Source: JABDIY01 sp963803845 (lineage in GTDB: Bacteria; Actinomycetota; Acidimicrobiia; Acidimicrobiales; SZUA-35). Taken from it: DNA of 64,000 bases. Below, one piece after another: positions 35,342-42,640 of this stretch. The notes under the pieces are model-generated. The model saw only the letters and a list, made by a program, of their open reading frames with translations. It did no database searches and had not been told where the DNA came from. The position numbers were made by a program, and so were the translations under genes. How positions within the stretch are numbered: position 1 is the stretch's first letter; the number at the start of each line of letters is the position of its first letter. The stretch is taken from the NCBI GenBank assembly GCA_963803845.1, contig CAWDNZ010000004.1, forward strand, positions 1,302,001 to 1,366,000. Reading direction: 5' to 3'.

Positions 35342-36112
35342 TCAGGTCAAGGCGTCGTCGAGCCAGCGAACCAGATCGGCGGCGAGGAGGTCGGCGGCGG
35401 TTCGGTCGCCGAAGAGATGACCGCCGGTGGCATACCGGAGGAATTCCTTTGGTTCCTGGGCGGCGGCATGGAGGGCCTCGCCCTCGGTCACCGGGACCGT
35501 GGAGTCATCTTCGGCGTGAATCGTGAGATACGGCGTGCCGAGCGTGGCCACTGCCTCCAACACGTTGTGCACCTCGAGATCATGCACGAATCCCGCCTCC
35601 AGCTCGAAGGTGCGGCCGCCGATCGTGACTTCGGCTCGGCCGGTGGAGAGCAGCTTCTCCTCATCGTCGGCAAAGAGGTGCCGCACATGGCTGGCATCTG
35701 AGGGTGCACCGATTGTGACAACGGCCTCGAGGGTCTTGATACGAGATGCCGCCAGCAGCACTGCCGCCCCGCCCAAGCTGTGACCGATGATGCTGCACGG
35801 GCCGAAGCCCATTTGGATCAGGGTGGTGGCGGCCCGAACCACATCGGAGACATTCCCGCTGAGGGTCTTGGTGGCGAAATCACCGTGGGACTCTCCCCGT
35901 CCGGTGAAGTCGAACCGGAACGCTGCGTACCCAGCCTCGGTTAGCGCCTTCGCCAAGCGAGTCATGGTGTGGATGTCCTTGGAACATGTGAAGCAGTGGG
36001 CCATCAACACCGCCCCTTTGGCCCTCTGGGGAGGGCGATGCAAAACTCCGGTGAGCGTGGCGGCGGAGCCACCAACAAAGGTGATGACCTCGGTCTCGGG
36101 TCTATCGCTCAT
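35342..36112 (-). CDS. Alpha/beta hydrolase
   Basis: 256 residues from ATG 36112, which overlaps the TGA of the upstream gene; a longer in-frame start adds only arginine-rich residues read from that gene. The nucleophile Ser112 is in GHSLGG, the acid is in AEDDSTVP and the His in GGHLF. The segment AHCFTCSKDIHTMTR...FRFDFTGRGES closely resembles the hydrolase half of alpha/beta hydrolase-OsmC two-domain proteins, but the OsmC part is absent. No signal peptide. Substrate unknown. Confidence 0.85.
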   Translation of the reverse strand: MSDRPETEVITFVGGSAATLTGVLHRPPQRAKGAVLMAHCFTCSKDIHTMTRLAKALTEAGYAAFRFDFTGRGESHGDFATKTLSGNVSDVVRAATTLIQMGFGPCSIIGHSLGGAAVLLAASRIKTLEAVVTIGAPSDASHVRHLFADDEEKLLSTGRAEVTIGGRTFELEAGFVHDLEVHNVLEAVATLGTPYLTIHAEDDSTVPVTEGEALHAAAQEPKEFLRYATGGHLFGDRTAADLLAADLVRWLDDALT

Positions 36113-37152
36113 GTGAGACTCCACGTGGCGGTAATGGCCGTTGAACCGTGGACCCCCGCGTCTCGTCCCTCGTGGAGCCCCGCGGCTCGTCCCTCGCTGG
36201 CGAGAGCGAGAAGGTGGGCATAGACCGAGTTCCCGGCAGCTCGCCATAAGCGTTTGTCAACCTCGGCATACATCTGCGGTACCAGGTCTACAACTTTGCG
36301 GGGCCCATCGGCAAGGAGGTCCACGATCTGTTGGGTCCGGCCGTTGCGATGCTCGATGCACGACCGAACATACGGAGCCGGGTCTTCGATGATCGGCCCG
36401 TGGGTGGGGAGATAGTAGGCATCGGGAACCAGGAGGAGCCGTTCGAGGCTGGCGAGGTACGCGAACAGGTCCCCGTCGGGTGGAGAGATGACCGAGGTGG
36501 CCCAGCCCATCACGTGGTCGCCGGTGAACACTGCACTCTTCCCGGCGCCGTCGTCCAGCAGTCGAAAACACACATGGTTGCTGGTGTGACCGGGCGTGTG
36601 AATGACCTGAAGTGTCCAGTCGGAACCAGTGATCACACCGCTGACCCCCTGGGGGTCTATGGGGTCGTGGCCAACCACAACATCGGGCACAAAAGCGGTG
36701 TCGGGACCCTCCCGCTTGAGCTCTTCTGGCAGATTGGCCCACTCTGCGGCGAATGCGGCGTCCTCTTCTGGGGAGATATGGGCGCTGAAGTCCAAACGCG
36801 CCAACGGATCATCGGAACTCACCGGACCATGGGGCCCAAAACCGTAGGTAGGGGCTCCGGTCCGAGCCACCAGATCTGGGACGCCGGCGGTGTGGTCGGT
36901 ATGGGTGTGGGTCACCAGGATGTGGTTGATCGATTCGCCCGGCAAAAGGCACGCTTCGACGGCGTCCAGGTGCGCGGGCAGGCTGGGCCCGGGATCCACG
37001 ACGGCCACATCACCCGTTCCGATGAGATAAACACCGGTTCCGGTGAACGTGAATGCATTCGGGTTCTGGGCAACGACCCGGCGGATCGACGGTGCCACCC
37101 AAACGCATTGTCCGTAGTGTGGCTCGAAATCCTGGTTGTGGGCGATCGCCAT
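36109..37152 (-). CDS. Metallo-beta-lactamase-fold hydrolase
   Basis: 347 residues. The metal-binding motif THTHTDHTAG (His82, His84, Asp86, His87) is intact, with VIHTPGHTSNH, FTGDHVMGW and YLPTHGP supplying the remaining ligands. The C-terminal ~70 residues form a winged-helix-like tail as in LACTB2-like proteins, ending in a Gly/Ala-rich stretch. Substrate uncertain: hydrolytic thioester, lactone or RNA roles all occur in this family. It lies between a thioesterase and an alpha/beta hydrolase on the same strand; the four-base overlap downstream implies co-translation. Confidence 0.85.
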   Translation of the reverse strand: MAIAHNQDFEPHYGQCVWVAPSIRRVVAQNPNAFTFTGTGVYLIGTGDVAVVDPGPSLPAHLDAVEACLLPGESINHILVTHTHTDHTAGVPDLVARTGAPTYGFGPHGPVSSDDPLARLDFSAHISPEEDAAFAAEWANLPEELKREGPDTAFVPDVVVGHDPIDPQGVSGVITGSDWTLQVIHTPGHTSNHVCFRLLDDGAGKSAVFTGDHVMGWATSVISPPDGDLFAYLASLERLLLVPDAYYLPTHGPIIEDPAPYVRSCIEHRNGRTQQIVDLLADGPRKVVDLVPQMYAEVDKRLWRAAGNSVYAHLLALASEGRAAGLHEGRDAGVHGSTAITATWSLT

Positions 37153-37154
37153 AC

Positions 37155-37580
37155 TTAGGACTCCCCGGCGGCGACCAACCGTTGGAGGCCCTCGGTGATC
37201 CAGGCTGCCGGCTTGACGGGTCGGCCCTCTCGATTGGTCACACCGGCCCGAATTCGTGCCGTGAGGTAGGTAGTGGTGCCGTCCGGGCTGGTGATGTCTT
37301 GGACCCAGACGCCAGACGCCCGCCGCAGGTTCTCGATGGTGGTGTGCACCACGATCGGGTCCACCGCGGTGGCGGGAACCAGGAACTTGGCTTCAACCTC
37401 GGTGACGACGAACTGGAAACCCTCCGCAGCTACTCGGTCGAGGTGGAGTTCTGCCGCCTCCAGCGCCTCTGCCCGTCCCTGTTCGAGATAGGTGAAGTAC
37501 ATCGCATGGTTCACATGGCCGTAGGGGTCCAGTTCGGCAAATCGCACCTTGATTGCGCTCTGGACGGGGAGCGCCACCAT
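37155..37580 (-). CDS. 4HBT-type acyl-CoA thioesterase
   Basis: 141 residues, the usual hotdog-fold length. The catalytic signature ELDPYGHVNHAMYFTYLEQGR is at the N-terminus, with the Asp and the His-Asn pair expected for the 4-hydroxybenzoyl-CoA thioesterase group. Hydrolyses an acyl-CoA to acid and CoA; the chain is unknown. Its start overlaps the serB stop by one base and its stop is two bases from the metallo-hydrolase start, so the genes from serB to the alpha/beta hydrolase look like one operon. Confidence 0.87.
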   Translation of the reverse strand: MVALPVQSAIKVRFAELDPYGHVNHAMYFTYLEQGRAEALEAAELHLDRVAAEGFQFVVTEVEAKFLVPATAVDPIVVHTTIENLRRASGVWVQDITSPDGTTTYLTARIRAGVTNREGRPVKPAAWITEGLQRLVAAGES

Positions 37581-38776
37581 CAGGCCAGGCCAGCGTTCTC
37601 GATGTCGTCGCGTCGGACGCCGAGAAAGTACAGGATGGCATCGAGGTACGGGACGTTCAGAGCGGTGTCAGTGGCGTTTTGCACGACCTGCTTAGCATTG
37701 AAGGCAATACCCAATCCGGCGATGTTGAGCATGGCCAGATCGTTGGCACCGTCGCCGATGGCAACCACCTGATCCACCGAGATGTCTTCCTTGGCAGCCA
37801 GTTCGTGAACCAGTTCGGCCTTGCGTTGTCGATCCACGATGTCGCCCACCACACGACCCGTCAGGCGCCCGTCGACAACTTCCAGTGTGTTCGCAAATGC
37901 GTAATCGATTCCGAGATCGTCGGCCAGTGAATCCGCAATTGCGGTGAACCCGCCGGAGACGATCGCTGTGCGGTACCCCAGTGCGTTGAGCGTCCGAATG
38001 AATGTGGCCGCCCCGGGCGTGAGTTTGATCTTGCCACGGGCCCGTTTGAACACGCCCTCATCCAGACCCTCCAAGAACTTCGCCCGTTCGGTCAGCGATT
38101 CGGTGAAATCTAGTTCTCCGGCCATCGCTCGGCTGGTGATTGCCGAAACCTCGGCTTCGTGCCCAGCCTCGGCGGCAAGGATGTCGATCATTTCGTTCTG
38201 AATGAGCGTGGAGTCCACGTCCATGATGATCAACCGGGTGGCCCGCTGACCGAGCCCCTCGGGTACTACGGCGAGATCGCAGCGTAGATCCCGGCCGGCG
38301 AGGAGAAGGTTGCGTCGCAACTCTTCCGCTTGACCGCCGCGGACCACCAGTTCATAGGCCATGACGGGGTACCGGGCGATCCGGGTGATCCGGTCGATGT
38401 TGGCACCCGCTCGGGCACACATTGCGGCAACAGCGGCGAATTCGAGCGGATGGATCTCGCGCCCAACGAGCGTCACGATCTGCCCCTGGGCGCGAGGTGT
38501 CGGCGTGCTATCGACCACCTCGAAGTCCACGTCCATCTGTTGTTCCCAGCCGAACAGAAGGAGTTCTTTGACCAAGTCCCTCCCGGGCGGGACCACAACG
38601 ACGATGGAGAGCGAGAGTCGGCCGCGCGTGATGGTTTGCTCAACGTCCTCCACAACGGCTCCGGCGCTTCCGATCACGTCCATGACCCCAGCCGTGATGC
38701 CCGTCCGGTCGATACCCGAGATCGTCACCAGAATGGTCTGTTCGTGCGCGGACGACGGTGAAGAACGTTGTGCCAT
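37580..38776 (-). CDS. serB: Phosphoserine phosphatase with two ACT domains
   Basis: Final step of serine synthesis from 3-phosphoglycerate. 398 residues. Residues ~13-170 are two ACT domains (TILVTISGIDRTGIT; QIVTLVGREIHPLEFA), probably binding serine. The HAD domain has the nucleophile Asp186 in MDVDSTLIQNEM, IVSGGFTAIAD and GDGANDLAML. The same layout occurs in mycobacterial SerB2. First gene of the minus-strand cluster that continues to 35342. The 88 bases upstream to the next gene hold nothing I recognise. Confidence 0.95.
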   Translation of the reverse strand: MAQRSSPSSAHEQTILVTISGIDRTGITAGVMDVIGSAGAVVEDVEQTITRGRLSLSIVVVVPPGRDLVKELLLFGWEQQMDVDFEVVDSTPTPRAQGQIVTLVGREIHPLEFAAVAAMCARAGANIDRITRIARYPVMAYELVVRGGQAEELRRNLLLAGRDLRCDLAVVPEGLGQRATRLIIMDVDSTLIQNEMIDILAAEAGHEAEVSAITSRAMAGELDFTESLTERAKFLEGLDEGVFKRARGKIKLTPGAATFIRTLNALGYRTAIVSGGFTAIADSLADDLGIDYAFANTLEVVDGRLTGRVVGDIVDRQRKAELVHELAAKEDISVDQVVAIGDGANDLAMLNIAGLGIAFNAKQVVQNATDTALNVPYLDAILYFLGVRRDDIENAGLA

Positions 38777-38864
38777 GGGTCTGAAGGGTAACCGGCTGGC
38801 GGATAGTGAGTCGGCCAGGGAGAGATCAGCTCAGGCCGGGCCCAGCCTCACGAGGTAGGCAGGT

Positions 38865-39650
38865 TTACGACAAACTCAGTTCTCCGATGGCGGCGCGGCT
38901 TCCAAGCCGCGCATCGCGGTTGAGGACCAGTTGTTCGGTTTCTTGAAGCACGCGGCTGGGGGTGAGACCAACCGACCGGAACTGTGCAGCGGAGTGGTGG
39001 CAGAAGCGCAGGGCTTCAACGTGGCGGGAGGCGCCACACAGAGCGTGGATGAGCACGATCCAGCGCATCTCGCGGAACGGCTCCATCAGGGCAAGTCGTT
39101 CCAACTCAGCAATATTGGGTCGCCCCTGAAGGAATTGCAGCATCGACAGCCTCTCCTGAGCGTCGAGGCGAGCCTCCGCCAGCTCCGCCTGCCGGGCCTT
39201 TCCGGCCGCTGTTCTGGCCAGGTCGGGGAGTGGCATGCCAGAGCCAGCCGCCTCGAGGGCGCGGCTGTAGCTCTCGATCGCCTCATCGGTTTGCCCGTTC
39301 CGACGCTGGTTCTCAGCCCCGGACATGGCCGCCTCGAAGCGATGGACATCCACTTGATCGCTTCGATTGGTGGTGTGGTAGGCGTGGCCATCGGTGGCCA
39401 CCGCGTCACTGCCGAGATGGCGGCGCAGCCGCATCACGTGCGTTTGGATGGCGTGGCCGGGATCGTTGGGTCGACGGGAGTGCGGCCATACCCATTCCGC
39501 TATGGTGTCAACGTCCACCGGTCGGCCAGGGTGGAGCAGCAGTGTTGCGAGGACCGCCCGCTCGGTCTTGCCGCCGCACGGCACCGGTTGACCTGCGTAC
39601 GACGCTGTGAGCGGACCGAAGAGCAAGAAATCTGAACTGTCAGCGTGCAT
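38865..39650 (-). CDS. BTAD/SARP-type transcriptional regulator
   Basis: 261 residues from ATG 39650, which has GGAGG seven bases upstream; an in-frame start at 39698 is less likely. Residues ~5-95 are an OmpR-like winged helix (FLLFGPL, KTERAVLATLLLHPGRPV, IQTHVMRLRRHLG). Residues ~100-250 are the bacterial transcriptional activation domain (VDVHRFEAAM, LMEPFREMRWIVLIHAL). No receiver or ATPase domain is attached. Such regulators control secondary metabolism or neighbouring genes; the divergent gene at 39830 is the obvious candidate target. Confidence 0.85.
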   Translation of the reverse strand: MHADSSDFLLFGPLTASYAGQPVPCGGKTERAVLATLLLHPGRPVDVDTIAEWVWPHSRRPNDPGHAIQTHVMRLRRHLGSDAVATDGHAYHTTNRSDQVDVHRFEAAMSGAENQRRNGQTDEAIESYSRALEAAGSGMPLPDLARTAAGKARQAELAEARLDAQERLSMLQFLQGRPNIAELERLALMEPFREMRWIVLIHALCGASRHVEALRFCHHSAAQFRSVGLTPSRVLQETEQLVLNRDARLGSRAAIGELSLS

Positions 39651-39829
39651 CGCACCTCCGTTCGATGGCGCCCATTTCCCCTGTGGTGAAGGTACCACGT
39701 TGTCATTTTCTTCGCCTTTTGTTCTCGGAACGCTCGCGTTTGGATCGCAGCCCTTCCCGAAAGCTCCGCGATGCGTCAGTGTTACCGGCAGGGTCGGATG
39801 TGCCGGTCACCAAGGAGAAGGAACGAACC

Positions 39830-40453
39830 ATGTATTTGTTCAACCGAATGAGGCTGCACAACGGGCAGAACGGGGGCTCCACGCGTGCCGCATTCGTGCA
39901 TGCCGCCACGGTGGCAACCAAGGTAACCGGCATCCCGACCTTCACCTGGCAGGTTTCGTATCACCCGATGGGGAATGGCTGGATGACCTCGGCCCGCGTG
40001 GAAACCCAAGCGCAGCTCGAAGAGGCCTGGGCCAAGATGGCCGCCAGCAGTGAGATGCTTGATGCCATGGAGGAAGTGGCCAGGCTGGCACCAACTCCAC
40101 CTGTTGACAACATCGCAAGGATCGTCGGCGGCTCGCTGGGAGATCGCCCGGCCACGATCGTTCGCGCCACGGTCGCTACTGCGGCCCCGGGGCAAATGGG
40201 TCCGGCTGTCGGTTGGTTGGTCCAGATGGCCACCGCTGGTTCGGCCGCTCTTGGAGTGCCAATCGCCGCATCCATGAACGTCGCCGGGACCTACGGTGGA
40301 ATGGCGTTGATCACGAGTTACGAAAGCGCGGAACAGGTGGATCAGGTAGCAGACAAGCTGATGGTCGATGAGTCTCTTCAACAGATGATCGCCGACGGAG
40401 CGCACCTGTTCGTGGGGGAGAGCACTCAGATGATGCTACGCAGGATGAGCTGA
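39830..40453 (+). CDS. Hypothetical protein divergent from BTAD regulator
   Basis: 207 residues from ATG 39830, chosen because AAGGAGAAGGAAC precedes it and upstream in-frame residues are low-complexity. Two similar halves: TWQVSYHPMGNGWMTSARVETQAQLEEAW in the first and NVAGTYGGMALITSYESAEQVDQVAD in the second. This suggests a duplicated alpha-beta barrel of the kind seen in small ligand-binding or monooxygenase-like proteins. I do not recognise the family. The shared 180-base upstream region with the regulator would hold both promoters. Confidence 0.65.
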   Translation: MYLFNRMRLHNGQNGGSTRAAFVHAATVATKVTGIPTFTWQVSYHPMGNGWMTSARVETQAQLEEAWAKMAASSEMLDAMEEVARLAPTPPVDNIARIVGGSLGDRPATIVRATVATAAPGQMGPAVGWLVQMATAGSAALGVPIAASMNVAGTYGGMALITSYESAEQVDQVADKLMVDESLQQMIADGAHLFVGESTQMMLRRMS

Positions 40454-40457
40454 CCCG

Positions 40458-41102
40458 TCAGCTGAAAAACTGCTTGATCCAAGGTGCCGGGGGAGCGGCG
40501 GTAAGCTCCCCCGGCGGCGCCAACGCCACCGCCTGACCATCCTCTAGGGCCAGGACAAGGTCGCACTCTCCGGCGTGGTCGGCTCCGTGGGTGACCACAA
40601 TCGTGATCTGCTGTGGATCGCTCCAGGCCCGGATGACGGTGCGGTTCAGCCTCCGAAGTTCGGCGTCTACCTTGCTAAGGGGTTCATCCAATAGCAGCAA
40701 CGACGGGCGCCGTACCAAGGCGCGGGCCAACGCCACGCGCTGTTGCTCCCCACCAGAGAGCTCCCGGGGCAAGCGTTCGACGAGGTCGCTGAGTCGGAGA
40801 TGTTCGATGATCTTGGCGAGGTCAGCGGTCGTGACTCCCTTGCCGAAGGCGACGTTCTCATGAACACTCAGATGGGGAACCAGAAGGCCGTCCTGAGGTA
40901 CGTAGCCGATCGTGCCGGCGGGACGAATGATCTGACCGGAATCCGGCTGAAGGAATCCGGCCAAACCTTCTATCAGCGAGGATTTCCCCGAGCCGTTGGC
41001 ACCGATAACGGCCAAGGATCTCCCCGCCGAGACAGAGAAATCCACATTGAGGCAGAATTCACCGCGTTCAATTCTCAACTTGGAGGCGATGAGTTGGGTC
41101 AT
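40458..41102 (-). CDS. modC: Molybdate-type ABC transporter ATP-binding protein
   Basis: 214 residues. Walker A GANGSGKSS, ABC signature LSGGEQQRVALARAL, Walker B LLLLDEPLSKVD and the switch His in VVTHGAD are all present. It lacks the C-terminal molybdate-binding MOP domain of longer ModC proteins, so regulation by bound oxyanion is not expected. Third gene of modA-modB-modC, overlapping modB by four bases. Tungstate or sulfate cannot be excluded as substrate. Confidence 0.88.
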   Translation of the reverse strand: MTQLIASKLRIERGEFCLNVDFSVSAGRSLAVIGANGSGKSSLIEGLAGFLQPDSGQIIRPAGTIGYVPQDGLLVPHLSVHENVAFGKGVTTADLAKIIEHLRLSDLVERLPRELSGGEQQRVALARALVRRPSLLLLDEPLSKVDAELRRLNRTVIRAWSDPQQITIVVTHGADHAGECDLVLALEDGQAVALAPPGELTAAPPAPWIKQFFS

Positions 41103-41875
41103 CGCGACGGGAGGAATCGGTCTCGGAGAGCGAACAACACCGAAAGGCTGACCGCCAACAGAAGCACGCTCAGCGCCAGCGCCCGTTCGGGGTCTTGCTC
41201 ATAGGCGAGGACAACTTCAAGCGGCAGTGTCCGCGTGACGCCTTGAACGCTTCCAGCGAAGGTGATCGTGGCGCCGAACTCGCCCAGTGCCCTGGCCCAT
41301 GCCAGGACTGCGCCGGCCACAATGGAGGGCCGCACCACCGGCACCGATACCCGCCAAAACGTCTCGAGCGGACCGGCCCCCAGGGAATGGGCCATCTTCT
41401 CCAACCGTCCATCACCCGACCGAAATGCTCCCTCCACGCTGAGGATGAGGAAGGGCATGCTGACGATCGTGGCCGCCAAAACCGCTCCCACGGTTGTAAG
41501 TGGCAGGCCGAAGCCGAACGCATCGCCCAACCAGCCTCTTCGACCAAATCCAGAGAGCAACGCCACGCCGGTGACCACGGGCGGAAGAATCAGTGGGACG
41601 GTGACGATGGCTCGAACGACACTGCGGCCGGGAAAGTCGGTTCGAGCCAGGATGTAGGCGAGCGGCACGCCCAGAAGCACCGACAGCAGGGCCGCCACCA
41701 GTGACACGATGGCGGACACTCGCAGTGCGTCGAGTGATTCGGTGGAGGTGAGAAGACGGGGGAGTTCGATCCATGGCACGTCGAGCAGGAGCGCCAAAAG
41801 AGGAATCGCCAAAAGGAGAGTTCCGACTCCGGCGGCCACGGCTACCGGCCTGGGAGTGGATTTTGCCGGTTTCAC
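41099..41875 (-). CDS. modB: Molybdate-type ABC transporter permease
   Basis: 258 residues with about six membrane helices. The permease signature loop that contacts the ATPase is ARALGEFGATITFAG. Hydrophobic segments include VAAGVGTLLLAIPLLALLL, AIVSLVAALLSVLLGVPLA and the final LSVLLLAVSLSVLFAL. The ATG overlaps the modA stop and its stop overlaps the modC ATG, both by four bases. The GEFGAT motif is typical of ModB. Confidence 0.9.
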   Translation of the reverse strand: MKPAKSTPRPVAVAAGVGTLLLAIPLLALLLDVPWIELPRLLTSTESLDALRVSAIVSLVAALLSVLLGVPLAYILARTDFPGRSVVRAIVTVPLILPPVVTGVALLSGFGRRGWLGDAFGFGLPLTTVGAVLAATIVSMPFLILSVEGAFRSGDGRLEKMAHSLGAGPLETFWRVSVPVVRPSIVAGAVLAWARALGEFGATITFAGSVQGVTRTLPLEVVLAYEQDPERALALSVLLLAVSLSVLFALRDRFLPSR

Positions 41876-42633
41876 GGAGCGGTGAATCCTGCGTCTTGGA
41901 AGAGTTCCTGGGCCTCATCCTCGGCCAGGTAGTTGAGGAATCGGTCGGCGGCGGCGCTGGCTTCGGAGTTTCCCGAGTTCACAATGAACCCAGTAACCAG
42001 CGTTCGGGGGGTCTCTGATCCGAGATCGATTGTGATGATCTCATCGCCGGCGATGATGGCATCGGTTTGGTAGACCAACCCAAGGTCCACTTCGCCGGTT
42101 CGCACCTTCGCCAAGACGGCCCGCACATTGTTCTCAACCGAAATGGTGCGAGCACTGGGAAGGTCCGCAACGGCGGAGATCCATGCATCGGCCGCATCCC
42201 CGCAGGGAACGCCGGTGGCGCAACGAGCGAATGAGCCCGCCCATGCGAGCGCTTCGGCCGGGGTGGGCGACGGTCCTCGGGCGGGGATCACGGAGCCGGC
42301 CGGAGCGATCATCACCAGCGAGTTCCCGGCCAGTGGTACGGAGCGGCCCAAGAGGCCAGGGTCAATGCTGTCGAGGGCGGTCAAGTCGGCGGGGATGAAC
42401 AGCTCGGCTGTACCGCCATCCTCGATTTGGCGAGCCAGAGCATTTGAGCCAGCGAGATTCAGCCGGATATCCACTCCGGCGTCGATCGCCTCGAAGTCAG
42501 CTTCTGCGGTTTGCAGGACTTCGGTCAATGACGACCCGGCAAAAACATCTACCGTTGTGGTCCCCGTGGAACATGCGGCCAGGCTAACCCCCATTGCCAT
42601 GAGCGTAGGGGGAACCGAAGTGGCAAGCTTCAT
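41872..42633 (-). CDS. modA: Molybdate-binding lipoprotein of ABC transporter
   Basis: 253 residues from ATG 42633, eight bases after the valS stop; an in-frame start at 42663 would overlap valS. A signal sequence ends in the lipobox LAAC, so the protein is likely anchored on the outer face of the membrane. DVFAGSSLTEVLQTAEADFE and NLAGSNALARQIEDGGTAELFIPAD are the oxyanion-binding segments of ModA, and VENNVRAVLAKVRTGEVDLGLVYQTDA follows. It captures molybdate for ModB/ModC. Confidence 0.9.
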   Translation of the reverse strand: MKLATSVPPTLMAMGVSLAACSTGTTTVDVFAGSSLTEVLQTAEADFEAIDAGVDIRLNLAGSNALARQIEDGGTAELFIPADLTALDSIDPGLLGRSVPLAGNSLVMIAPAGSVIPARGPSPTPAEALAWAGSFARCATGVPCGDAADAWISAVADLPSARTISVENNVRAVLAKVRTGEVDLGLVYQTDAIIAGDEIITIDLGSETPRTLVTGFIVNSGNSEASAAADRFLNYLAEDEAQELFQDAGFTAP

Positions 42634-42640
42634 GGCGGCG

